Assembly: GCF_002209355.2 (NCBI RefSeq)
Contig: NZ_CP106855.1
Span: 1,240,001 to 1,304,000 of the forward strand
Length of the DNA: 64,000 bases
Source of the DNA: Bdellovibrio sp. SKB1291214
Lineage (GTDB): Bacteria > Bdellovibrionota > Bdellovibrionia > Bdellovibrionales > Bdellovibrionaceae
Direction: 5' to 3'
A program made the position numbers and the translations under genes. Positions 33,547-41,953 of the stretch are shown here, one piece after another; positions within the stretch are counted from its first letter, which is position 1, and every line of letters begins with the position of its first letter. The notes under the pieces were generated by a model. The model ran no database searches, was not told the origin of the DNA, and saw only the letters and a list, made by a program, of their open reading frames with translations.

Positions 33547-36165
33547 TTGAGCACGCACAAAAAGAAGATCCTTACAGGCACAATCAAAAGACATCCAGAC
33601 GGCTTCGGCTTTTTTATCCCAGAAGATAAAGAGCATCCTGATGTTTACATTCCTCGCAACTCCATGGAAGGCGTGATGACCAATGATAAGGTCACTGTCG
33701 AGGTCTATCCTGAAAAAGGTGGCGAACGTTTCCGTGGCGAGATCATTCGTGTCGTAGCTAGAGGTACAAAAACTTTCGTTGGTCGCTTCTATCGTTTGAA
33801 TGACAGGCTGGGAATTCTGCGCGATGAAGGTAAAGGTTGGGGACAAGATCTGAAAATTAAGATCGAAGACTCCATGAACGCCAAAGACAAAGAACTGGTA
33901 GCTGCTGAAGTTATTTCTTATCCAGAAGATGGCAAGTCATTTACGGGAAAAGTAACATCTGTCATCGGAAATGCCCTAGATCCTTTGACGGATATCAAGC
34001 GCGTCATCCTGTCTTCAAATATTCCTCAAGATTTTTCCGCAGAGACCTTAGAGGAAGCTAAGCGCTTTAAGGACGTTCCTGATGAAAGAGACTATAAAGG
34101 TCGTAAAGATCTGCGCGACATTGATTTGATTACAATCGACGGCGCTACAGCAAAGGATTTCGACGATGCTGTTTACGTTGAATCAAATAATGAAGGGTTT
34201 CTATTGTACGTTGCGATTGCCGACGTAAGCCACTATGTGCAAGGCGGTTCTGCAATTGACCGTGATGCTTACGAGCGTGGAACATCCGTTTATTTCCCGA
34301 ACTTTGTTGTTCCGATGTTACCAGAGGTCCTAAGTAATGGCTTGTGTTCTTTGAATCCTCACGTTCCCCGCCTTTGTATGGTCGCTGAAATGCAGTTCGA
34401 CTTTACGGGAGAGATGCTTCGTTCTGATTTCTATGAAGCAGTGATGGAAAGTAAAGCCCGCGTTACCTACGGTGAAGCTCAAGAAGTCATCGACGGCAAT
34501 GGCGCCGAAAAATTTAATCATGTTAAAGACAACATCCTTCGCCTAGCCGATCTTGCAAAAATTCTGATGGCCAAAAGATTTAAAGAGGGTTCTTTAGATC
34601 TAGAGATTCCAGAAACAGAACTTGTCATCGATGGCGCTGGAGTTCCTATCGATATCCAACGTTCTGAACGCCTCTTTGCCCATCGCTTAATTGAAGAGAT
34701 GATGCTAGCTGCGAACGTAGCCGTTGCAAAATTCCTTCACGGCAAAAATGTTCCTGCGCTTTACCGCATCCATGAACCTCCCAATGAGATGGCTATCCGT
34801 ACTCTTGAAAAGTACATGGCGACATTTGGCGGTAAAACCAAGCTAGGCCAGGGTAAATTACAGAAACGTCTCACTAAAGCTTTGGAAGAGTTTGAGAATC
34901 GTCCTGAAGCGCAAATTTTAAATATCCTGACATTAAGATCGATGAGCCAAGCAAAATACAGTCCCAACAACGTAGGACACTTTGGTTTGGGCTTTGAGTT
35001 CTATGCACATTTCACATCTCCGATTCGTCGATATCCAGATTTGATCATTCACCGTCTGCTTAAAACTCAAGTCGTCAAAAGCAATCAGTATCGCTTAATG
35101 AGCGAGGACGACTTAGCTTCTGCAGGAACAATTCTGTCAGCAGCTGAACAAAGATCTACAAAGGCAGAGCGACAAGTTCAATCCATCAAAAAAGCTCGTT
35201 TCATGGAAAAATTCCTGGGCCAGGAGTTCGATGGAATGATCAGCTCAGTTGCAAAGTTTGGTATTTTTGTCCTTTTGCGTGAATACGATATCGACGGATT
35301 AGTTCGTCTAGATGATCTTGGCAATGACAAGTGGGAGTTCGACGAAGAGAACCTACGCTTGATCGCTAAACGCTCGGGTATGTCTTATAATATCGGTGAT
35401 AATATCCGTATCCAGGTAGCTGCCGCAGATCCAGAGCTGGGACAAATTAACTTTGTAAAAGCCGGCATGGAAATCAAAGACGAAATGTCTGATGAATTCG
35501 ATGATGAAACGGGTGGGGAAAAATCCTCAGCGGCTCGTTCCGCAGAGAAGTATTTAAATCGTCTGCGTAAGAAAGATAAAGGTCAAAACGAATGGAAAGG
35601 CGAAGATCGCCGTCGTGGTGATGATCGTCGCCAAGATGATCGCCGTGATAAAAAAGATGAGAAATCTTTTAGCGTTCGTGAAGACAAAAAAGGTCGCACC
35701 GAAAATAAAGCTCGTCGCGATCATGAGCGTGGTCAGAAGAAACCTCAACGCCAAGAAAGAGATCCAAATCAAAAATCTCGTTTCTTTGGTGATAAACGCC
35801 AAGACTCAAGAGGTCAGGAAGAAAAGCAGCAAAAAGCGATGCAATTCCGACCTGCTGCTCGTGAGGATGATCAGAAAAAGGGTCCTGACGAGAATTTGCT
35901 GCGTATGATCCTGGGTCCAGCTGAACACCGCAAAGCTAAGGGTGAGGATTCTGTAGACAAACCAAAACTAAGTAAGAAATTGCTGTTTGCCGAGCAAAGC
36001 AAACTTCGTGATAATGACGATTACTCGGAGAAGAATAGTGACAGCCTTAAAGACCGGAAGCCAAATCGGAAAGACTCTAAAAAACGCGGCGAGACTTCGA
36101 ACGATCGTGGGGGTGTTCGCAAGGCACGGGTTTCACAAGGTCGCGGAAAAGGTAAAACTCGGTAA
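33547..36165 (+). CDS. rnr: Ribonuclease R with long basic tail
   Basis: 872 residues from TTG 33547, chosen because AAAGGAA is spaced correctly and the upstream GTG at 33514 adds unconserved residues. N-terminal cold-shock-type domain (GTIKRHPDGFGFFIPEDKEHPDVYIP), RNB catalytic core with the Asp cluster DLITIDGATAKDFDDAV (about 194-210), ARVTYGEAQEVIDG, HFTSPIRRYPDLIIHR and an S1 domain (EFDGMISSVAKFGIFVLL, about 560-640). RNase R degrades structured RNA 3' to 5'. The tail (about 665-872) is a Lys/Arg/Asp-rich low-complexity region, much longer than in E. coli. Its last 152 bases overlap the next gene in another frame. Confidence 0.95.
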   Translation: MSTHKKKILTGTIKRHPDGFGFFIPEDKEHPDVYIPRNSMEGVMTNDKVTVEVYPEKGGERFRGEIIRVVARGTKTFVGRFYRLNDRLGILRDEGKGWGQDLKIKIEDSMNAKDKELVAAEVISYPEDGKSFTGKVTSVIGNALDPLTDIKRVILSSNIPQDFSAETLEEAKRFKDVPDERDYKGRKDLRDIDLITIDGATAKDFDDAVYVESNNEGFLLYVAIADVSHYVQGGSAIDRDAYERGTSVYFPNFVVPMLPEVLSNGLCSLNPHVPRLCMVAEMQFDFTGEMLRSDFYEAVMESKARVTYGEAQEVIDGNGAEKFNHVKDNILRLADLAKILMAKRFKEGSLDLEIPETELVIDGAGVPIDIQRSERLFAHRLIEEMMLAANVAVAKFLHGKNVPALYRIHEPPNEMAIRTLEKYMATFGGKTKLGQGKLQKRLTKALEEFENRPEAQILNILTLRSMSQAKYSPNNVGHFGLGFEFYAHFTSPIRRYPDLIIHRLLKTQVVKSNQYRLMSEDDLASAGTILSAAEQRSTKAERQVQSIKKARFMEKFLGQEFDGMISSVAKFGIFVLLREYDIDGLVRLDDLGNDKWEFDEENLRLIAKRSGMSYNIGDNIRIQVAAADPELGQINFVKAGMEIKDEMSDEFDDETGGEKSSAARSAEKYLNRLRKKDKGQNEWKGEDRRRGDDRRQDDRRDKKDEKSFSVREDKKGRTENKARRDHERGQKKPQRQERDPNQKSRFFGDKRQDSRGQEEKQQKAMQFRPAAREDDQKKGPDENLLRMILGPAEHRKAKGEDSVDKPKLSKKLLFAEQSKLRDNDDYSEKNSDSLKDRKPNRKDSKKRGETSNDRGGVRKARVSQGRGKGKTR

Positions 36166-37711
36166 GTTCGTCATTGAACGCTTAAATGCATCGTCTGACA
36201 TTGAATCCTATTCGATGCCAGAACGTATGCGTATGAGCTTCGAGGAGCTGGGTCCCACATTTGTAAAGCTGGGACAGCTCCTTGCCACTCGCCCCGATCT
36301 AGTTCCCGAAGCTTATATTACTGAATTTGAAAAACTGCATGATCGAGTTCAACCCCTCCCCTTTAATGTTATTGAAGGTGTTTTAAAGGATGAATTCGGT
36401 GAACTTCTTTATAAAACCTTTTCCAGTATTGATCCTGAGCCATTAGGATCAGCAAGTATCGCGCAAGTCCACAAGGCTCGTCTTGCTTCGGGCGAAGATG
36501 TTGTTATCAAGGTTCAGCGCCCCGGTATTATTCAAACTATTAACGATGATTTGAATGTCCTGTATTTGCTGGCGGATCTTTTAGTGACCTATGTTCCAGA
36601 GAGCCGTCCCTTCAATCCCGAAGCAATCGTTCAAGAATATTTTAGAACTTTAGAGCTGGAAACGGACTTTATCGTTGAAGCTAACAACATCCGTCGTTTC
36701 CAAGAAAACTTTAAAAATGATCCGACGATAAAAATTCCAAAAGTTTATTTGGAGCTATCCACAGAAAGAGTTCTGATCATGGAAGCCCTGCCTGGGGTTC
36801 CACTGAGCGCGGATTCTCAAATTCGTGAGGGGAATGCCTCACAGGAAGTTATCAAGCGCGCGTTGGGCGCCTACCTGCAAATGGTATTCGAAGATGGATT
36901 ATTTCACGGAGATCTTCACGCAGGTAACTTTTTTATTCTTCCTGACAACCATATCGGATTGATTGATTTTGGGGTCGTAGGCCGCTTGAACAAACGCGCC
37001 CAAGGCGCAATTGCAAATATGCTGCTGGCGCTTTCCATGGAAGATTACGAGCGTTTGGCGTTTGAATATGTCGATCTTGCCCCGTTCTCTGATCAAGTTA
37101 ATGTGGATCTGTTTGCGAAAGAATTGCGCGAATTAATCGCTCCCTACTATGGATTGACACTTAAGAACGTCAATTTGGGTAAATTGCTTTTAAGATCTTC
37201 AGGTATTGCAGCAAGACATCACATCAAGGTTCCGACAGAACTCATGATGTTTTTTAAATCTATTGTTTCAGTCGAAGGCATTGGCCGTAAACTCAACAAA
37301 GATTTCGATTTTTTGCAGTATTCATTATCTTTCGCCGGTGAGCTTGCAAAAACTCAACTGGGTCCTGCTCGTGTGATGGACGAAATGTCTCAGATCGCAC
37401 GCGAATCCAGAAGTTTCTTAAATGCACTTCCTCGACAGCTCAATTTCTATTTCCGCAAAATCAACAGTCCTGATCATTCTTTCCGACTTAAAGTCGCAGA
37501 AATGTCCGAATTGAAAAAATCCATCGAGGTTTCTTTCAATTTACTGTTTTTGGGCGTGATTATTGGCTCATTGATTTTAAGCTCGGCCTATATTTCGGTT
37601 CATCCGACTGAAAATCATATCGCTGGAATTCCTACAATGAGCTTCATCGGATTTGGGCTGGCCGTCGCTATCGGCTTTATCGCGTTTATTAACTATATCA
37701 AAAAGTCTTAA
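36014..37711 (+). CDS. ubiB: UbiB/AarF/ABC1-family atypical kinase
   Basis: 565 residues. Kinase-like motifs: Ala/Gly-rich loop GSASIAQVHKARL, the VVIKVQRPG lysine, GLFHGDLHAGNFFI (catalytic loop) and IDFGVVGRL (metal loop); KxGQ signature in FVKLGQLLATRPD. Two C-terminal membrane helices (about 510-560) anchor it. UbiB proteins support quinone biosynthesis or lipid homeostasis. ATG 36014 or GTG 36038 is the start; conserved residues (RLRTIVGVFARHGFHKVAEKV) already lie inside the rnr overlap, so the overlap is real. No ribosome site is visible, which suggests coupling to rnr translation. Confidence 0.92.
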   Translation: MTITRRRIVTALKTGSQIGKTLKNAARLRTIVGVFARHGFHKVAEKVKLGKFVIERLNASSDIESYSMPERMRMSFEELGPTFVKLGQLLATRPDLVPEAYITEFEKLHDRVQPLPFNVIEGVLKDEFGELLYKTFSSIDPEPLGSASIAQVHKARLASGEDVVIKVQRPGIIQTINDDLNVLYLLADLLVTYVPESRPFNPEAIVQEYFRTLELETDFIVEANNIRRFQENFKNDPTIKIPKVYLELSTERVLIMEALPGVPLSADSQIREGNASQEVIKRALGAYLQMVFEDGLFHGDLHAGNFFILPDNHIGLIDFGVVGRLNKRAQGAIANMLLALSMEDYERLAFEYVDLAPFSDQVNVDLFAKELRELIAPYYGLTLKNVNLGKLLLRSSGIAARHHIKVPTELMMFFKSIVSVEGIGRKLNKDFDFLQYSLSFAGELAKTQLGPARVMDEMSQIARESRSFLNALPRQLNFYFRKINSPDHSFRLKVAEMSELKKSIEVSFNLLFLGVIIGSLILSSAYISVHPTENHIAGIPTMSFIGFGLAVAIGFIAFINYIKKS

Positions 37712-37720
37712 GGACCATCG

Positions 37721-38491
37721 ATGCAGCAGTTATATTATGAAATGAGTATTCTGGCCAAAGCCGTTAATTTTAAGAATTTATCGGCCGCTGCTCTTCATGT
37801 GGGTCTAAGCCAGCCACAGCTTTCTAGAATTATCGCTAAAATCGAAGATGAGCTAAAAATCGTTTTGTTGGATCGTTCTGCAAAAAGAAAATCTGGATGG
37901 ACAACAGTCGCCTTTCAGCTGGCCGAGATTTTTGAAAAATCGATTCGCAGATTAGAAACAGAATTGCAAGGCATCAGCAACAATCAAATGGTCGGCGAAC
38001 TTCACATCGGCACACTTGAAGGTCTTTCTGATTTTGCATTGAATACATGTCGTCAGTGCTTCACCGAAGTGGGCGTTAAAAAAATCACTCTGGATATTTT
38101 TGACCTCAATGAACTTGAAGCAAATTTTCTATCGGGCAACCTAGACCTAATCTTTACTTCCAAATCTCCAGGTCGTCAGAAGTTTAAATATCTGACCGAG
38201 TTGGGTTTTCAAAAATTGGAATTGATAGAAACAAATCCCGACTTTGCAGTTTTAAGCACCTTTGAATACGGTCGTGCGAATAAAAAAGAGTTAGAAAGTT
38301 TTCCGCACATCTTTGTGTCAAACTCGCTCTCTGTGCGCCGATCCTGGTTAAATGATACGGGCGGAACAGGACATTTACCAACGGAAGCTAAACGTGGTAA
38401 GGCTAAAGACGCTGAACCAGTGCTCATGATTGGTTCAGAACTATTAAATCCCGTGCTATGGGAAAACATCACTGAAGCTATTAGTGAGTAA
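37721..38491 (+). CDS. LysR-family transcription regulator, short effector domain
   Basis: 256 residues against about 300 in most LysR proteins. The helix-turn-helix (FKNLSAAALHVGLSQPQLSRIIAKIEDELKIVLLDR) is intact. The effector domain begins normally (ELHIGTLEGLSDFAL) but one lobe is shortened; the C-terminal third is abrupt. No neighbouring metabolic gene hints at the target. It starts 9 bases after the ubiB-like gene, so it is likely in the same operon. Confidence 0.86.
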   Translation: MQQLYYEMSILAKAVNFKNLSAAALHVGLSQPQLSRIIAKIEDELKIVLLDRSAKRKSGWTTVAFQLAEIFEKSIRRLETELQGISNNQMVGELHIGTLEGLSDFALNTCRQCFTEVGVKKITLDIFDLNELEANFLSGNLDLIFTSKSPGRQKFKYLTELGFQKLELIETNPDFAVLSTFEYGRANKKELESFPHIFVSNSLSVRRSWLNDTGGTGHLPTEAKRGKAKDAEPVLMIGSELLNPVLWENITEAISE

Positions 38492-38493
38492 GC

Positions 38494-38528
38494 AAAAAAG
38501 AGGATCTGCGAAACAGATCCTCTTTGCA
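38494..38528. terminator. Bidirectional terminator between convergent genes
   Basis: Stem AAAGAGGATCTG / CAGATCCTCTTT with loop CGAAA. The T-run is better on the minus strand (six T), where it ends the gene at 38554; on the plus strand it follows the LysR gene. Confidence 0.9.
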
Positions 38529-38553
38529 TTTCATAACTCGCTTAAGCCATCCA

Positions 38554-39111
38554 TTAGTGCGGAGTTGGCGGCTCGATAACTTCGCCACCATTTTCTGAGA
38601 TGTAAAGATGGTCGATACCAAGAGTTACACCGAAACCAGTTGCGATTTTAAGTGACATGTTTGCTGCAAGTTGTGGCCAGCCTACTTTAACCGCTTTGAA
38701 TGAACCTGCACCGATGATCACTGCAGCATCACCATTACCTGCCAAGTATTTGCCCAAGATCACATCTGGATCAGAATTGAACAAACTCAACTCACCCATG
38801 ATTCCGTGGAATTTGATCCAACCAAGTCCAACTTGAGGCCCGATGCAATGTGCCCCCATTGTGATTTTCACAGGACGACTCCATTTAGTGCCATTGAAAC
38901 TTGTACATTTCAAAGTACCATATGCAGTCGTTTTGAATTTACCGGCGATAATTTTGATGCCTTTCGAAACACCTGAGAAATGCATTCCGCAAACCCAAGT
39001 ACGACCGCCTTGCATAGATACTTCGTCTGACATCATCGACACATCGGCAGTTTCTGCTTTCGCGACCATTCCTGCCAAACCCACAGCTAAAACAACGAGC
39101 AGCTTCTTCAT
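38554..39111 (-). CDS. Secreted glycine-rich protein of unknown function
   Basis: 185 residues. Signal peptide 1-19 (cleaved after AKA), then a Gly-rich strand-forming domain with two or three cysteines (WVCGMHF, LKCTSF, GAHCIGP). The rhythm of short strands and GAGSFKAVKVG/GFGVTLGIDHLYIS recalls the DUF992 type of small secreted proteins, but I would not assign it. AAGGAG ribosome site. Single-gene unit between terminators. Confidence 0.72.
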   Translation of the reverse strand: MKKLLVVLAVGLAGMVAKAETADVSMMSDEVSMQGGRTWVCGMHFSGVSKGIKIIAGKFKTTAYGTLKCTSFNGTKWSRPVKITMGAHCIGPQVGLGWIKFHGIMGELSLFNSDPDVILGKYLAGNGDAAVIIGAGSFKAVKVGWPQLAANMSLKIATGFGVTLGIDHLYISENGGEVIEPPTPH

Positions 39112-39220
39112 GAACCTCTCCTTTAATCTTCCTTGATTGGAAATATTTTTTTGTAGCTCTTATTCGGAACTAGATCAGGAGAGGACGCAAGTTGGTGAAT
39201 TGACTCCGTAAGAAAGACAT

Positions 39221-39249
39221 GAAAAAGGGCGACACTTATGTCGCCCTTA
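39221..39249 (-). terminator. Intrinsic terminator of the minus-strand CxxCH gene
   Basis: On the minus strand, stem AAGGGCGACA / TGTCGCCCTT with loop TAAG, followed by TTT. Confidence 0.85.
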
Positions 39250-39275
39250 CATGTAGCTTAAAACTGGACTGCCAA

Positions 39276-40424
39276 TTATTTTTGGGAAGACACAAATTGG
39301 TTAATGATGTCTGCCACTTCTGCAGATTCGTTGATCACACGCTGGCTGATTGCAATGTTCTCGATGAAGTATCCGAACGCACGAATATTTTGAGTGTGAC
39401 TCAAGATGGGAGTCACGTTTTGCATATTGTATTTAGCGTTTTTATAAGAAGCCGCCTGAAACAAATCAGTGTAGTTAATATCAGGACGTTTGCGCGCAGC
39501 CCATTCTCGAGCCGTTTGAGCAACGTGGCAGCTCACACAATCCATGTTTTCAGGATTAAAGACATGAGGGTTTTCGATACGGTAAGCAGCAAGAACTTCC
39601 TTGCGAATTAAATCTTCATTGCCTGTTTGCAGGTTCGCAGAGTTCACTACGATCCTATTAATGGTATCGTCACCTTCAGGAGCGGGAGAGATCATGCCCT
39701 GATCAAAGTGATCGGCAGGAACCGCACGATTGATAAAGGCCTGTGCAGCGCGATCTGTGCGATGAATCTTGAACATCTGAAGCTTTCCGCCTTTAACGTC
39801 AAATCCACCGAACGCCCACATATCCCCGGCACCGCGTAGAACCATCGCAGTGATACGAGAAAGATTTTTAAGGCCCGCATACTTTAGCACGACATTGTTG
39901 AAATCCGTGATGGAAGAATGGTTTTCCTCCACATGAGCCCACACCGGATGAATCTGCAAAGGTAGACCCGTTGTATTCATGCGATATTTAGCTTTCCAGG
40001 ACTGAAGGTCATTCAGCAAAGAAATGAACTCCTCATCTGTCAAAACATAGAAGGAGTGCAAAGCTGCATCGACCGTTTGGGATTTAAATCTGCCTTCTTC
40101 AAGGGGCTGCCAAACAAGGCGAAGCTGGCGCTGGCAGTTCTGAGGAGTCGGAAGAGGAAAGCAGGGATCAATACGCATAGCCACGACACGTAAGGCTTCG
40201 TTAGTTTGGTCTGGTGTCATCACTGGAGAAAGTGGCGGAATTGTATCCATAAAGCGAACCGGTAAAATCGGTCCACCCGCCCCCTGAGATTTAAGGCTTA
40301 AAAGTTGGTCCTGACCCACTTTGCGAGGTAAAGGCATCAAGTATGAAACGTCGTTCAGGTCCCAGAAGCCAAATGCAGAGAAAGAAGTCAGGCAGCTAAG
40401 TAAAAACACGCAGATTTTGTTCAT
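39276..40424 (-). CDS. Secreted protein with a single CxxCH haem-binding motif
   Basis: 382 residues from ATG 40424. Signal peptide 1-18 (MNKICVFLLSCLTSFSAFG), then about 280 residues of no recognised family, then MDCVSCHVAQ (about 299-308), a c-type haem site near the C-terminus followed by about 75 residues. Cys residues also occur at PCFPLPTPQNCQ. It may be a diheme-less periplasmic c-type cytochrome or a surface enzyme with a cytochrome-like tail; the main domain has no assigned job. A Met ligand candidate follows in KYNMQNVTP. Alone between terminators. Confidence 0.75.
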   Translation of the reverse strand: MNKICVFLLSCLTSFSAFGFWDLNDVSYLMPLPRKVGQDQLLSLKSQGAGGPILPVRFMDTIPPLSPVMTPDQTNEALRVVAMRIDPCFPLPTPQNCQRQLRLVWQPLEEGRFKSQTVDAALHSFYVLTDEEFISLLNDLQSWKAKYRMNTTGLPLQIHPVWAHVEENHSSITDFNNVVLKYAGLKNLSRITAMVLRGAGDMWAFGGFDVKGGKLQMFKIHRTDRAAQAFINRAVPADHFDQGMISPAPEGDDTINRIVVNSANLQTGNEDLIRKEVLAAYRIENPHVFNPENMDCVSCHVAQTAREWAARKRPDINYTDLFQAASYKNAKYNMQNVTPILSHTQNIRAFGYFIENIAISQRVINESAEVADIINQFVSSQK

Positions 40425-40510
40425 GACTCTAAATTCCAAAAAGGGCGCACCGAGGCAACCACTAAATGGCAGTCATTGTTAAAACCATCGACTTGAAAAT
40501 CAATTGAAAC

Positions 40511-40548
40511 CAAAAATAAACCCCCGATGGATTTAAACCATCAGGGGC
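40511..40548 (-). terminator. Intrinsic terminator of flagellin gene 1
   Basis: On the minus strand, stem CCCCTGATGG / CCATCGGGGG (one mismatch) with loop TTTAAAT, followed by TTTATTTTTGG. Confidence 0.85.
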
Positions 40549-40586
40549 TCAGTTAAATTAGATATTTAACATTCGTTATTTCAGCA

Positions 40587-41420
40587 TTAGCCCAAGAGTT
40601 TCAGTGCCAATTGTTGGGACTGATTCGCTTGTCCTAGAACAGACACACCTGCTTGCAACAAGATGTTATTTCTTGTCATCTCAGACGTCTCTGCTGCTAC
40701 GTCAGTGTCTCTGATTCGAGAATTCGCGGCTGACAAGTTTTCATCTGCGATCAACAAGTTATTTGATGTTGATACCAGACGATTTTGTAGCGCACCGAAG
40801 TTTGCACGAATCGCGTTCACCGAAGTCAAAGCCGTGTCGATCAAGCTCAAGCTCGTTTGAGCGCCTTCTTTAGAACTTACTGACTCAGCAGTTAGGCCCA
40901 AAGCTTCCAGCGATGAGTTCGCTGCACCGGCGTTGAAGCTAATACGATCCTGGAATGGATCATTATTAACACCAACTTGAATATCGATCATTCCACCAGT
41001 TCCATTTAGAAGCTCGTATCCGTTGAATTTCGTCGCTTCAGTTACACGCTGAATCTCAGACTTCAACTGTTGATACTCGACATCTACGAACTTTCTTTCT
41101 GTATCACCGATAGTGTCAGAAGCTGCCTGCACACCCAACTCTCTCAAGCGGATAAGCATGTTAGAAACTTCGTTCAAGCTACCTTCTGCAACCTGCACTA
41201 GAGAGATACCATCATTGGCATTTCTATTAGCTTGGCGCATACCACGAATTTGGCCTTTTAAATTTTCTGAAATCGCAAGTCCGGCAGCATCGTCAGCAGC
41301 TTGATTGATTCTTTGTCCAGAAGCCAATCTTGCCATTGATCTGTCTGCATTAATTCGTGTCATATACAGGTTTTTTTGCGCATTCAACGCTGACACGTTT
41401 GTACCAATTCTTAATCCCAT
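40587..41420 (-). CDS. fliC: Flagellin, short D0/D1 type
   Basis: 277 residues: N-terminal D0/D1 (GLRIGTNVSALNAQKNL, LASGQRINQAADDAAGLAISENLKGQIRGM) joined to C-terminal D1/D0 (SRIRDTDVAAETSEMTRNNILLQAGVSVLGQANQ) with no D2/D3, as in other short flagellins. It polymerises into the filament after export by the flagellar type III system. The second flagellin is upstream on the same strand. Its leader has two GGA-loop hairpins and two GGAGGA tracts near the start. Bdellovibrio filaments are built from several flagellins. Confidence 0.96.
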   Translation of the reverse strand: MGLRIGTNVSALNAQKNLYMTRINADRSMARLASGQRINQAADDAAGLAISENLKGQIRGMRQANRNANDGISLVQVAEGSLNEVSNMLIRLRELGVQAASDTIGDTERKFVDVEYQQLKSEIQRVTEATKFNGYELLNGTGGMIDIQVGVNNDPFQDRISFNAGAANSSLEALGLTAESVSSKEGAQTSLSLIDTALTSVNAIRANFGALQNRLVSTSNNLLIADENLSAANSRIRDTDVAAETSEMTRNNILLQAGVSVLGQANQSQQLALKLLG

Positions 41421-41460
41421 TCTATCCTCCGTGCATCATGTTTCTTCCTCCGTGAAGTGT

Positions 41461-41496
41461 TGCCATCCATTGGCATAAGACGCGATCCGTGCGTCT
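41461..41496 (-). promoter_or_regulatory. Two GGA-loop hairpins in flagellin 1 leader (candidate CsrA sites)
   Basis: On the minus strand (mRNA sense) AGACGC-acggatc-GCGTCT (41478-41496) and TGCCA-atgga-TGGCA (41461-41475) fold as adjacent hairpins, both presenting GGA in the loop, the core of CsrA/RsmA sites. Downstream CACGGAGGA occurs twice before the ATG. The two-site arrangement is like the CsrA-controlled hag leader of Bacillus subtilis. Structure is seen; CsrA binding is inference. Confidence 0.55.
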
Positions 41497-41510
41497 GTTA
41501 AATTAATAAA

Positions 41511-41541
41511 TTGTCGGCTTGCGATAAGCTGACGCTATTCT
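41511..41541 (-). promoter_or_regulatory. Possible sigma-28 promoter of flagellin 1
   Basis: On the minus strand GCCGACAA (7 of 8 to the FliA -10) stands 90 bases before the start, but the -35 at 15 bases (AGAATAGC) matches poorly. Confidence 0.4.
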
Positions 41542-41911
41542 CATCGGAAAAAATTTGAGGTCACTCGAGTCTAGTTTTTTTAAAATTTTTAAATTATTTT
41601 TGAAGGAAATTTTTCGACAAAGGACGTGTGCAAGGCACGACAAAAAAGAAACACGACAGGATCGTCGTCATCAACGGAATGAGTCCGTCGGAAAAGATAA
41701 AACTCAAAATACATTTCACTGCGTTTTTTCAAATGTGGTCCCCCACATTTAAGTGGGGGGCACGTCGCAGGAAACAGAGATCATTTGTCAGCTCGTAAAG
41801 CGAGCTTCGGGCTTGTACACTCGGAACTTTCACCGCAGTGAAAGTTCTCTTGAGGGTGATCTGATCATTGAAGATAAGATCGTGAACCGGGTCTTTCGTG
41901 GTCAGAGTCGG

Positions 41912-41943
41912 AACTTACCCTAGCATCCTTGTTAGGATAAGTT
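41912..41943 (-). promoter_or_regulatory. 3'-UTR hairpin of flagellin 2 with ACAAGGATGC loop
   Basis: On the minus strand AACTTATCCTA / TAGGGTAAGTT (11 pairs, one T-G wobble) encloses ACAAGGATGC. The laboratory-selected CsrA consensus core is ACARGGATGT; nine of ten bases match, in a loop, where CsrA prefers it. It starts about 10 bases after the stop of flagellin 2. Confidence 0.5.
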
Positions 41944-41953
41944 CATTAGACGC

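Larger units (their letters stand above)
41421..41953. other. Flagellin intergenic region with chain of hairpins
   Basis: 533 bases without a convincing gene. Besides the leader elements of flagellin 1 it holds perfect hairpins: CCCCCAC-atttaa-GTGGGGG (41740-41759), GCTCG-taaag-CGAGC (41791-41805), GAACTTTCAC-cgca-GTGAAAGTTC (41824-41847), plus ACGAC-aggatc-GTCGT on the plus strand (41653-41668). None is followed by a T-run on the minus strand, so no standard terminator for flagellin 2 is evident. The structure density could mean a 3'-UTR or small RNA. Confidence 0.5.

Noticed and set aside
41555-41752. 65-codon frame between flagellin genes
   Set aside because: Low-quality composition and overlaps strong hairpins; better read as structured RNA.
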